Shown piece after piece: positions 46,588-57,050 of a stretch of 64,000 bases of DNA (within the stretch, counting starts at the first letter, position 1; each line of letters begins with the position of its first letter). The notes below the pieces were generated by a model that saw nothing but the letters and a program-made list of their open reading frames with translations, was not told the origin of the DNA and did not search any database. The stretch comes from Magnaporthiopsis rhizophila (Eukaryota; Ascomycota; Sordariomycetes; Magnaporthales; Magnaporthaceae): positions 90,318 through 154,317 of the forward strand of contig PYSS01000095.1 in assembly GCA_003049465.1 (NCBI GenBank), in the 5' to 3' direction. Made by a program: the position numbers and the translations under genes.

Positions 46588-47784
46588 GTTGACCTGTCGT
46601 CAATGCGGTGTCGTACGAAAGAGCTATCGCAGTCTTCTGCTTTGCCAGGCCTCGTATGAATCCACACGGCCACATTAGCCTCACTAGCCTGCGTTCCTCA
46701 CCCATCTTGGCTGTATATACGTGTCTGTGAGGTTGGGTTCTTGGTGGGTGTTCATGATATGGCGCCCTCCCAGCTTTTCAACTTGGTGCCTCTGTGCCTT
46801 GATGTGAGTTTCATATTCGATGATTGCGGGTATGCGCAAGTCAATTTGGTACGGCCAGATAAAGTCCGGCGCTCCCCTGGTATATATGGCCAGTTCCGTT
46901 ACCTGGGTTGGTACGTACTCAAATGGCAATGTACCTTGGCCTGCATGACATCTGAACAGGTTCCCAGACTATCAACCGTCATGCCCCCGGGTGCTTTGCG
47001 GCGGCCGATAGCCGTGTAGGTGCCTACTCAAGGACGATCAGCTTGCTCTCCGTTAAGTTTCGTCTAGTCCGTGTGTCCGGGCTGACATCTGCGCTAGCTA
47101 TGCGGCCTAAATATCCGAGGCTCGTGTCCGTTGCTATCTCGCCATGGGGGGAGGTACTGATGTGCCAGAGCAAGTAGGTGCTGACCATGCACCGCACCTC
47201 GCCTTTTTTAGCTTGACTCCCAGCCTTTTTCGGACTTCACCAAGGTCTCGCAGCTTGCGGGGCCGAGGCGGTGGCCGCAAGGCCCAGCCAACCAGCTTTC
47301 ACATCCCTCCCTAGCTCGTGCCTGGCGACGTTGGCGGCGGGACGTCTGAATTCAAGCGGTGAAGAGACGAGGAGGAGGGGCTGGGTTTCTCTGTTAAGAC
47401 GGCGTAGGGCCATTACCGCCACGCGCTATCTTTAGGTACCTCAGCTGTGGGTGCTCCATCAGGTGGGGCAAGAACCCCTGACAGCAGAGCTGTCCGCCCC
47501 TCCCTTCCGTTCCAGGTGGGAGCCACAAATTAATGTGATTCCAGGGAGCGGGCAGGCTGAGGGGACCTGCAACTCCCATCTGAACAACTCCATCCCATTC
47601 AAACAAACACCCCGAACCGCCCACAAGGTTCAGGTGAAGAGCGCCCGACCCAATCCCGCGTTTCGTGGAGAACGGAAATCTTTGCGGCTCCTTTTTGTGC
47701 TCGTGCAGCGCCGAGCATTATCACCATTCCTAGCTTCTGACTTGCTCAATCGACTCGAGACAACTTCCTGCAGCATCCAACACC
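46588..47784. other. Intergenic region: OLA1 3' flank and tubulin promoter
   Basis: About 1.2 kb. An 81-residue minus-strand ORF at 46684-46929 has a fairly protein-like composition but no recognised motif and no visible partner exon. The right part, with CCTCCC and CACCATGAAA at the end, is the tubulin promoter and leader. Confidence 0.55.
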
Positions 47785-49764
47785 ATGAAAGGCGAGGTAC
47801 GTGCTCTGTACAACCGACACCAGCGCCCTGTCGGCCTGTCTCGCTGGGTCTTGATTTTCACTCTCCAGCCCAGCCTGTCTTGATCCTCCCTCCTCTCTGC
47901 CCTGCTGAAGCATCTGGCCTTTCCACCACTACGTACACCTCTGCCTACTCTCATGTGTGAGCTGGGACGGCCACGGAGCCATGCACTCGAGATATGCCAG
48001 GCCGCAGGGCGCGTGCATTCTCTTGCGCCAACAATCAGTGGCGCGTGGCGACCGACGCTTTTGGGGCATCTGTGGTGATCTTTTTTTCCTCTTTCTTTTA
48101 CTGACAAAGAAACATCTTCTCTCGCCAGGTCCTTCATCTTCATCTCGGCCAGGCTGGTACTCAGCTGGGAAACAGTGCTTGGGAACTGTAAGACTGCCAA
48201 GAAGGGCACCGCCCGCTTCACGAAACAGGCCCTAACGAGATGTATAGGTACCTTCTTGAGCACGGGCTGGGTCCCGACGGCAAGCCAGACCCGAATGCGA
48301 AGGACATCGCAGAGGGTGGTTCGTTCGAGACATTTTTCACCGAGACAAGCAATGGCAAATACGTTCCCCGCTCCCTCTTCGTCGACCTGGACCCGTCACC
48401 CATCGACGAGATCCGGACCGGTGGCTATCGCCAGCTTTTCCACCCCGAGCTCCTGATTAGCGGCAAGGAGGATGCGGCCAACAACTATGCCCGTGGTCAC
48501 TACACGATCGGCAAGGAGATGGTCGACAATGTCATCGAGCGCATCCGACGCGTTGCCGGTGAGCTCTCCTGGCAGCCTGCGCGAAACCCTTTAGCGGTGC
48601 CACATCTGTTGCTCTAGGTAAAACTGACTTGCCGCTCCGCATGCAGACAACTGCAACTCACTCCAGGGCTTCTTGATCTTCCATTCCTTTGGCGGCGGCA
48701 CTGGCTCCGGTTTCGGTGCCCTCCTGCTTGAGCGCCTCTCTACCGAGTACGGAAAAAAGTCCAAGCTAGAGTTCGCCGTTTACCCAGCCCCGCGCGTCTC
48801 GACTGCTGTCGTTGAGCCATACAACGCTGTCCTTTCCACCCACAGCACCATCGAGAACTCGGATTGTACCTTCCTGGTCGACAACGAAGCTGTCTATGAT
48901 ATCTGCCGCCGGAACCTCGACATCCCGCGCCCCAGCTACGAGCATCTAAACCGTCTCATCGCCCAGGTCGTCAGCTCCATCACCTCTTCCCTGCGCTTCG
49001 ACGGAGCCCTCAACGTGGATCTGAACGAATTCCAGACCAACTTGGTGCCCTACCCACGCATCCACTACCCGCTGATCAGCTACGCTCCCGTCATCTCTGC
49101 CACCAAGAGCGCCCACGAGAGCTTCAAGGTCCACGACCTCACATTCCAATGTCAGTTTCGGCTAGCCCTCTCTGCCCTCCCAAAAATCTCATCGACAAAA
49201 ATGAATCTGTAGATGAATTGCAGAACAGGACTTGGCCCATGTGCGGACCAGGGCTCTTATACTGACGCGCAAAATGCAACAGGTTTCGAGCCGAACAACC
49301 AGATGGTGGTGTGTGATCCAAGGAACGGCAAATACATGGCTGTGGCTCTGCTCTACCGCGGCGATGTAGTCCCGCGTGACTGCAACGCGGCGGTTGCCGC
49401 GCTCAAGGCCAAGGCTTCATTCAACCTGGTAGAGTGGTGCCCTACAGGATTCAAGATTGGCATCAACTACCAGAAGCCCGTCGCTGTTCCGACCGCCACC
49501 CCTGCCGACGGCGGCCTTGCAAGCGTCGACCGGTCTGTGTCCATGCTGTCCAACACGACGGCTATCGCCGAGGCTTGGTCTCGCTTGGACCACAAATTCG
49601 ATCTTATGTACAGCAAGCGCGCCTTCGTCCATTGGTACGTTGGCGAGGGCATGGAGGAGGGCGAATTCAGCGAGGCTCGCGAGGATCTTGCGGCTCTCGA
49701 GAAGGACTACGAAGAGGTCGCCGCGGATTCGTTCGAGCCTGAGGAGGGTGACGCCGAGTACTAG
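47785..49764 (+). CDS. TUB1: Alpha-tubulin
   Basis: Five exons (47785-47796, 48129-48187, 48248-48558, 48647-49150, 49283-49764) give 455 residues. Marks: MKGE-VLHLHLGQAGTQLGNSAWELY at the start, the tubulin signature FGGGTGSGFGALLLERLS, VVEPYNAVLSTHST, GALNVDLNEFQTNLVPYPRIHYPL (holding the Glu that lets alpha-tubulin trigger GTP hydrolysis on beta), and a tail EEVAADSFEPEEGDAEY with the terminal Tyr typical of alpha-tubulin. The N-terminus differs from the usual MREV/I-S-I-N/H-V-G-Q; filamentous ascomycetes have a second alpha-tubulin type (tubB) with this LHLHLGQAGTQLGN form, and I place it there. The first exon has only four codons and is followed by a 332-base intron, a common layout for fungal tubulin genes. 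All splices restore conserved sequence. Confidence 0.95.
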
Positions 49765-50310
49765 ACCCGACATGGCATCTCGTCCGGCTGGACCCCTGGA
49801 TGCGTGCATCATGGCTCTGCGGTACATGTGGATAATTATGGGAGACAGACCTGACTTTGTTACGCGCCGCGGGAGCAGGCGCTCTTGCTCGTTTGATTGT
49901 TTCATGATGGATTTCGGGGCGCTTGAACTCGGTTTTGCGCTGTGTGGTAACTTGTGGACAATTAACCGACGTTCTGGACCTGGCGTGTGGAGCATTGTAC
50001 TGGTTCCTTTCCTCGCTGACTTCGAGAATACCAAATATACCAAAGCACTGGGTTCGATTCGAAGGCAATATCGCACATGCCTGACTAAGGATTATGTTGG
50101 GAAGAAATCTGGCGTCGACATTGGGCTAACAGGGTACACAAGCCACCATGCGGTGTATCCAGGCTAGTTACAGGGGATATGCACCTCCTGCCCGTCTCAC
50201 CGACCAATATGCTTTGGTACCTGTAGGGTAACCATCTCTGTTGCTTCATCCACTGTACCTAACCGGACTTAGCACCTCGTTCCGGCACCCGAGACTATCT
50301 AGCTCAACCT
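49765..50310. other. Convergent intergenic region
   Basis: About 550 bases between the 3' ends of the tubulin and NOP12 genes. ORFs here are extensions or shadows of frames in the flanking genes. No independent feature is seen. Confidence 0.6.
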
Positions 50311-52131
50311 TCACCCGGATCCCTTCTTGCTCCAGTTTGCCGCTCGGAGGGCCCGCCGCTTCTGGTTCCCTGACACAGGCTGCTTGGCCTTCTTGCTCCT
50401 GCTTCCCTTGAACCTTAGGTCCTTCGGCTTGCCATCCTTGGCACTCGCTCTGTGTCCCTCAATAACCTCCTCTGGAGTCTTGAACGGTGCGGTCGACGGC
50501 GCCTCCTCTCCTGTCCTTCCTCTGTGCGCGTGTGGCTTCCCTGAGACTCCCGAGCGTGACGCTGCGGCACGTCCAAGTAGCTTGCCGATGCGGCCGGCGC
50601 CTGTCCGCTCCTCAACCGTGGCCTTGCGAACGTACTTTGTGCTCTTCGTCTGGGAATTGGCGATAGCCGTGGCCTTGGCTTTGGTGGCACGGTCGATTGC
50701 GCGAAGGGTTTTGTGAGGTGCCTTGCACCTCGTCACTCGCAGGGCGCGAGGCAATAATGGTGGGAATTTTTTGCCGTCGAGGAGCAAAGCGGATTCGACA
50801 GAGTTTACATCCTGCCCGGCAAGAGCGCTGGCTGTCAGTATTCCAAGATCTGACGAGCGGCGCCGCCAAATTTCACTTACAGAGAATTGGACATAAGCGA
50901 TGCCCTTGCCAACCCTTGTTGCCTGGTCACGCACAACCCTCACGCTCTCAACCTTGCCTGCGGACTTGCCGAATGTGCGCCACAGGCCCTCCTCAACATC
51001 CATGGGAACCTTTGTTCGTTTGCGCTTCTCAGTCTTTTCCTTGCCCTCTTCGTCGACGGTCGTGTTGATGACGGTCTCGTCGTCGACGAAGCCCAGATTG
51101 CCCACAAACACGCACCGCTTGTGATCCACTGGTGCTGGGTGGGCGACGCTATCGGCCCTGAGGTGCCTGTCGAGAATCATGGTGCCGTTCAGACTTGCGA
51201 CGGCCGCACGGGCGGCCGCAGCATCGGAGTAGACAACGTACGCATTGGCGGACTTGGTGGTGGCGCCCATGACCGCTCTCGTGATCACGGCGGCCCGTTT
51301 GGGTATAGCAGCCGTCGCGACGGGCACCGATCGGAACCGGAGCGAGACGACTGACTGGGGAGGTGATGCGTCTTTCTTGAGCACTGACGACAGATGAGAG
51401 AGCAGCTGTTTCTTGGCCGCCTTGGACGTGATCGCATCTGTGCTCACGTTGGAGAGGAACACCGTCCTTGCGGCCTTGTCGAGCTCCGACTTGTCCGAGG
51501 TAGGCAATAAAGACTCATGGACCAAGGCCCCGGGCCCAATTTCATCGGGATCGCTTTCGCGATTCTCCGTCCTTGAGGCTTTGGGCACGTGCTCTTGGTC
51601 GTCGGCGAGCTGGCGGAAGTACCTGCTCTCCAGATCATCGTGGGCATCCGGCTGCGGCCTTTTGCGCTTGCGACTGGGGTTCTCTGTAATAGCTGGCTGT
51701 GCCGAAACGTCCAGAGTATCCTCGTCCGACTCGGCCTCCGAGTCTCCAGAGGAAGCGGATTCATCTTCGCCGCCACTGCTCGACTCCAGCGAGTGGTCCG
51801 AGGCGGCATCACTGTCCGAAGCTTCATCCAATTTTTGTGGTGTTCTCTCGGAGTACGGCGCCCTCTGGATTGGCTTGACGGGGCCGGCCTGTTGAGTGTC
51901 CAATTATGGTTAGAACCGAGTATGAAGAACTCCGCCTTTCAAGGTGAGTTGTGAGAGCTTACGCTCGATGCGAATAGTGCTTCGAGAGCGGGGTCTACAG
52001 CCTTGCTCGGCGGTCGCGCAAAATTAGCCCTGTGAGGAACACATTGGTGTAAGTCAGTGACAATAAAATACGGCTGAGGTGCAGAGCAAATGTCCGGGAA
52101 AAACATACTTCGCTGGCGTCATTGGTGCCAT
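50311..52131 (-). CDS. NOP12: NOP12, nucleolar RNA-binding protein with two RRMs
   Basis: Four exons on the minus strand (52131-52109, 52029-51963, 51888-50881, 50811-50311) give 532 residues. The N-terminal quarter is acidic and Ser-rich (DSDAASDHSLESSSGGEDES). RRM1 has RTVFLSNVS as RNP2 and SANAYVVYSD as RNP1; RRM2 has KRCVFVGNLGF and VGKGIAYVQFSD. The C-terminus is basic (KGSRSKKAKQ, NQKRRALRAANWSKKG). Nop12 acts in 25S rRNA maturation and folding of 5.8S at low temperature. The first two introns sit near the start: the leader MAPMTPAK, then ANFARPPSKAVDPALEALFASS, is spread over exons 1-2. Intron 3 (50880-50812) is 69 bases, in frame and without a stop, so intron retention would insert 23 residues into the RNP1 strand of RRM2. 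Confidence 0.93.
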
Positions 52132-52736
52132 CTTGATCTGGCCCTGGACATGGGAGATTGGTTAATGTTGGGCGGCTTAGGGGATGCGGCCTCGTTTTTC
52201 TGCCGATAAAAAAGAAAAAAAAAAAAAGCTGCGAGGTGCATACCAGGGGCTAGAACTTGCCCGACGTCAGGGCGGTGTCCATCTGCGGCAGGCAGATGAG
52301 AGCGGAGCTGGGCTGCCAATTTTTGTGCCGGCGTACACCGCCCGACGAGACGGGGCGGGTAGAGGGCGCAAGCGGAAGTCGGGAATGGCCCCAGGGACCT
52401 TCCATTTGTGACGCTAGGTGCCCTCTTTCCCCAGAAATCACCAGCCGAAGACGGGCACTCCGCACACTGCACATTGAACAACAACGACGGCAGCAACCCA
52501 CCTGATTCATTGCCGCATTTACGATTGCGCAATCCCTTTTTGAAGTAGGTACCTAGTCCCTCGCTCGAGAGCTTTGTACTCCGCCCATCATCGTCGCATT
52601 CCTTCCTTGGTTACGTCTCGTCCAGCCCACTGATTGACAACCCTACGGGTTCGCCTGCTTCACCAGCTTTTAGCACTCCTTAGACATCCGCCCGTATTCC
52701 GGCGCGACTCTCTACACTGATGCGAACAAAACCCGC
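52132..52736. promoter_or_regulatory. Divergent promoter region between NOP12 and the DEP1-like gene
   Basis: 605 bases between opposite start codons. An ATG at 52720 opens an out-of-frame upstream reading frame that overlaps the DEP1-like start and runs to about 52890. An A-rich stretch lies at 52206-52228. Confidence 0.55.
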
Positions 52737-55045
52737 ATGGTCTTTGTCGACGTCCTCGCTGCCGACCGCCACCGTCATCCGCCGCATCCACCCATGGCTG
52801 TCCGCGATGCCACCGTCCCTACCCCGGTCTCTAGCCCTCCGGCGCCTGCCTTGCACGAGGGAAGCGCGAGCAACATGTCAAGCCCCCTGAGCGATGTCGA
52901 GGACAAGGATGGCGACTCTGACATTATGGATCTCGAAATCGTGCGCAAGAACCCTGGCGGAGACTACGGTGCCCAGCGAGACACGGCCACGAGCCCAGAC
53001 CACGAAGAGAGCGGCGCCGATGATGGCGATCACGATGACGATTCCAACTTATCCGACGTCGACATTAACGAATCGGAGGCCGAGACAGAGCGGCTCTATG
53101 ACAGTCCCGCTAAACGGAAAGCTTCGAGCAACGGCTCGCCTGTTCGCGTGGTCCACGGGCGCGATTTTCAGGCCAGTCCAAGCAAGCTAAGTCAACAAAC
53201 AAGGGCCGCGACAGGCCGTGGCGATGGCGCGGACGATGACGCCGGGTCGTCTTCTGAGAAGGACCAGAGCGACAGCGAATCCTCCGCAACCCCCGCTGCC
53301 CGCAAGCCCAGCCGAGAGGTTCCTGGTGCGAAAACGCCGCCCAAGTCGAGAGATGTGCGGCGCCGAGGTAGCCAGTCATCGGACCGCGGGAATGACGCCC
53401 TGGACTCAAGCAAGACTTCGGTCTCCGACACCCGAAAACGAAAGCGGTCGCCCGCAACAGAATCCATCGAAGCCGACCAGCCAGTGAGAAAGCGCATTGG
53501 TTCGGTGCCGACGGCCATGGATGGCGTTGACGAGACCACCACCGTCGCCAGCACTGCGGACGACGCCGACACCACCCCAGTGGATATCCGGAGCGGAGAG
53601 CATTCCGAAGACGAGGCGGCTCCGAGCGGGCGTGCCTCCAAGCGGGAGGCAGCCAGCCCGACTAGATCCAAGCGCAGCGTTGGAAGGAAGGAAAATCAGG
53701 CCCGGGGCGGCGATGATGGCGACCCTAGCGGTGCTGATAATTCCTCTGGATCCGGGCGGGTCGAAGAGAGCGTCTTGCCCGGTGATGATGATCAGCCTGA
53801 GGCCGATGCTGATGTCGATCACGAGGGTGAGGCCGATGTCGACGCGGACAACGAAGGTGATGTTGATGCGTCGCACAAAGACGAAGAAGAATGCACGTTT
53901 CCCCGTCGCTCCACAGACGTTCCCATATGACGATGCCTTATTACTGACAACAAGCCAACAGTGGGACGCAGGAAGGCAGCTCAAGAGTTTATTCTCGAGC
54001 TAGAAAAGTCATTTGCTGAGTTTCGAGATCAGTGAGTACTAGCCGAGCTGGAAGTGTTTGAGCCCGGAAATGGCGCTGATCTCAGGTTCATCGTGGCAGA
54101 TATTACGAAGAGCGCATCCGGCTTCTGAACGAGGAGGAAGCAATGCTCACAGCCGCGGAACCAACGCACCCCGAGTACTTGGCCATGATGCACAGCGTCG
54201 ATGCCCGCCGTGACGACAAGCTTCGGATCGTCGAGGCGGAGTACAGGCTTAACCAGGAGGCGCTCCAGCGATGGGCCGTTGCAGGGCGAGCTCAGATCAT
54301 GTCACAATACTACCAGGACGTACGAAGAACTCGCGAGGAGGTCCTGGAGGAACTTGGCGACGAGTGGTACCGGATACAACAGCAGCGGCGTTTCCATGCG
54401 AACAACATTGCCGATTTCAGTCTGCGTTACCCGGACGCCAGACCAAAAGCGCTCAAGCAGGCCATCGCATACAACAAAGAGGTTTCTATTCTGTCCGGCG
54501 TTGCCAAGCACCGTGGCTTCCCAGGCGCCCCCGAGATTGCCGGCGCCAGCTTGGCCGAGATCGAAGATGACCTGGAGGAGATCGCTGTAAGTCCTTGTGC
54601 CATCGGTAACGTCTGGGTGCCGCTGCCTCAGCACCATTCGGGCACGCGCTCCCCGCAAATCGATATCGCCGGTGTCGCTGACGTTTGTCCTTTTTAGCAA
54701 GCGCGGAGAGGTGTCCATCACGCCGGCGCGGTGGCGGCCACATTTCAGGATTACGGGGCCATCCCCAACGAGCGGATTCTCGGCCCTGCAGGTGCTGAGT
54801 TCCTGAAGCAAACTCCGTGGGCGAATCCGAATCACCCGTCACATCAACTGCCTCGGCCACAAAACACGACCACTGGGAGCGCCCAAAACAGCAGCCCAAC
54901 AGTTGTATCACATTCTCACCGGCATCCGAACCCTTCGAGGCGCCACGAGTATCCGGACCATGCATCTACCCTTGACGGAGCATCGCGGCTCTCACCCATG
55001 CCGCACAAACCGGGATTGGTGGTAGCCCCCGAGGCCAATGCGTGA
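52737..55045 (+). CDS. DEP1: DEP1/Sds3-like subunit of the Rpd3L histone deacetylase complex
   Basis: Four exons, best read as 52737-53826, 53962-54031, 54100-54586 and 54698-55045, giving about 664 residues. The N-terminal half is acidic and Ser-rich, with NLSDVDINESEAETERLYDSP (about 105-125), a block I associate with Dep1. The Sds3-like helical part follows: KAAQEFILELEKSFAEFRDQ, YYEERIRLLNEEEAML, HPEYLAMMHSVDARRDDKLRIVEAEYRLNQEAL, then QYYQDVRRTREEVLEELGDEWYRIQQQRR. The DYGAIPNERILGP segment lies in the last exon. In yeast Dep1 and Sds3 scaffold the Rpd3 deacetylase for gene repression. The exon-1 donor is not certain: GTGAGG at 53827 or GTGATG at 53857 both keep frame, and the second adds ten Asp/Glu-rich residues. 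ATG 52794 (CACCCATGG) is a better context than 52737. Sds3 itself is the alternative name. Confidence 0.85.
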
Positions 55046-55834
55046 TAACCGGATATGCAGCCCATTTTCGCGGGAACCAGGGTTTTCTCCCTTTTCCTCT
55101 TCCCGCCTCATCTTGTTCGCCCGTACTACAGACTCACTCCTCACGCCTTTCCTTATACCGTCCTGAATATGACCCGTCTGGATGGGATACCCATATTCGT
55201 TACCACTCTCTGGCGGTCGTCCGGGACTTCAGCCCAGCGTTTTTTCCTTCCTTGTTTTTGGTCGTCCCCTAGGACCTTTTTATGTCAGGTACGGTTGCAA
55301 CTTCCTATGTACATATCTTCACTCGAATTCTCACCGGATACACGTGCAGTTTGCGCCGGCAGCCCTAAACTCGAACGTCGGGGTCATCACAGACCCGGAA
55401 ACGGCCATGACTTCATGCTTGGATCAGAGACATCTTCGCATCATAGGTACCTGGATAGATATGCAGATATGCCGCTTGGTGTCTGGGCTTTTCTTATGTA
55501 GGATACTCGTGATGAGAGCCTCTTTGACTAGGTAGGACCCTAATGTGGGTGGTATGTAGATGCGTTTGAGACTCGTTCAAATCTTTGACGCCGCAATATG
55601 AGTGTGTGTAGGCGGCTGAACTTTTGATTTCAGGCGCTGACACTGGCATGTATTCGCATGAGAGACCAAGACCATCATTCCCGCCATCTCCAGGAGAATC
55701 AAGTCCTAAGCCAGATGTGTGGCCTGGGTCCGCAATCTCTGCAAATCTCCAATGCCCAAGCCTATAGTAGACCCAAAGGGACGGGTGTGACGTTGTTCTG
55801 TCCTGAGAGTTTCGAGTCGAGGGGGGCAGGTGAA
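55046..55834. other. Convergent intergenic region
   Basis: About 790 bases between the 3' ends of the DEP1-like gene (+) and COA3 (-). No conserved frame was found. Confidence 0.6.
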
Positions 55835-56234
55835 TCACTTGGAGCCTTGGGGGCGCTGCATTTTTATTTCGGAGGACCTCGGGGCCTCTGGCACCTTGAC
55901 GTCCTCGAACTCATCCTGGCCAATGGCGTGGATAGTGTAGGCGTCTAGGGCGTTGTGCGTAACTGGTCAGAGCTGGATGGATCAGGAGGGGGGACGGCAA
56001 GCAAGCGACAGCTGTGTGACGAACAGACTCCGACGGCGAAGGCAGCGACTGCTATGCCAGTGACTGCGTTCTTCACCAGGTATGGACGACGAGCTCGGAG
56101 CAAGGCAGGGGACTGGCGATATTGGCGGTCGTAGTAGCCGGATCCTTGGACGCTGTTGGAGGGGCCGTATTAGCAGGTGTGCAGCATCCATGCCCGCCGC
56201 ATCTCGTTGCGCCGCTATCTTCATACCCTGTCAT
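55835..56234 (-). CDS. COA3: COA3, cytochrome c oxidase assembly factor 3
   Basis: Three tiny exons on the minus strand (56234-56227, 56152-56025, 55944-55835) give 81 residues. The middle exon reads GYYDRQYRQSPALLRARRPYL followed by VKNAVTGIAVAAFAVGV. The last exon reads YAYTIHAIGQDEFEDVKVPEAP and ends in MQRPQGSK. This is the Coa3/CCDC56 layout: a basic matrix-side N-terminus, one membrane helix spanning the splice site, and the GQDxFEDVKVP motif. In yeast it works with Cox14 and Mss51 to control COX1 translation and early complex IV assembly in the inner mitochondrial membrane. The first intron has a GCTAAT branch and a TCCAACAG acceptor; the first exon has only eight coding bases (ATGACAGG) and is the least certain part. 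The second donor is GTTCGT, off consensus. Confidence 0.85.
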
Positions 56235-57050
56235 CGTCGATAAAGTAAGTCGAGGGCTGCAACTGTCCAATGTGGTTTATAAGTTCGTGTGACTTTGCGT
56301 CGGAGGAGGCTGCAAGATTCGTTCTCAGTGCTCAGCGGGACTTCGTCAGCCCATCTCTGCGCCAATATGGCTCGCCCACGACTGAGCAAGGCGTGTGCCA
56401 AGGAGGGTGCCACGCAGGTACCGCCTTCCCGGCTTTGCCCCACTCCTTTTCCAGCCTCCCCACATGAGAACAGCTGGAGGCTCCAACGTTGGGCCCACAC
56501 AGCACGTAACGCCAGGCGCGTGACAGCGCGTCTCTTGCTTTCTGTTGCCGCAAGCAGACAAACCTGCAAGGCTCCGTTCAGCCTGGTCGCTCGCTGGCTC
56601 CATGCTCCTGTTGCTCATATCCATTCAATCGGCGCGTATCGCTCCCTATCAACTGACACCAGAGGGACAAAAGCAAAAGAATACCTTCGTTTCGGCACTT
56701 CCACAGAAGACTCTCCAATCTAAGCGCCGCGATTGCGGGCCCTGCCCGACCTGCCACTGACGTCGGCGCTGGCTTGGCTTGGTTGTTTTGTCGCCATCAG
56801 CACATCACCTGATTTTACCCAGACAAGCAAATCTTGCGCTGCGCACTTGGGGGGTGTGAAGGAGGCAGGTCGGTCGGCTGGCTGTGGAGCCTACTGGTGG
56901 TCTGGCAGATTCGAACGCCCATCCGCTCCAATTAGCCATCGAAGGAGCCATTTTTGGAGGCGTGGTCCGGCTTTCGAGTCCCTCTCCGGGCCCAGGGCTC
57001 GCACATAATCTGCCTCGCGTCTCCCTCGCAACAGCCAGATTTCCGCTATC
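56235..57050. promoter_or_regulatory. Divergent promoter region between COA3 and PTA1
   Basis: About 815 bases between opposite start codons. Short ORFs of up to 144 codons (56289-56723, +) show no motif and a Ser/Arg/Ala-rich, non-conserved look. The promoters of both genes must lie here. Confidence 0.5.

Noticed and set aside
50045..50075. B-box-like GGTTCGATTC after the tubulin gene
   Set aside because: The flanking bases do not pair as a T-stem and there is no A box upstream.
56289..56723. 144-codon frame between COA3 and PTA1
   Set aside because: Low-complexity Ser/Arg/Ala composition and no motif; it lies in the shared promoter region.
56890..56960. tRNA-like A box and B box on the minus strand (TGGCTAATTGG and GTTCGAATC)
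   Set aside because: The boxes are only about ten bases apart, too close for a tRNA, and no cloverleaf stems form.
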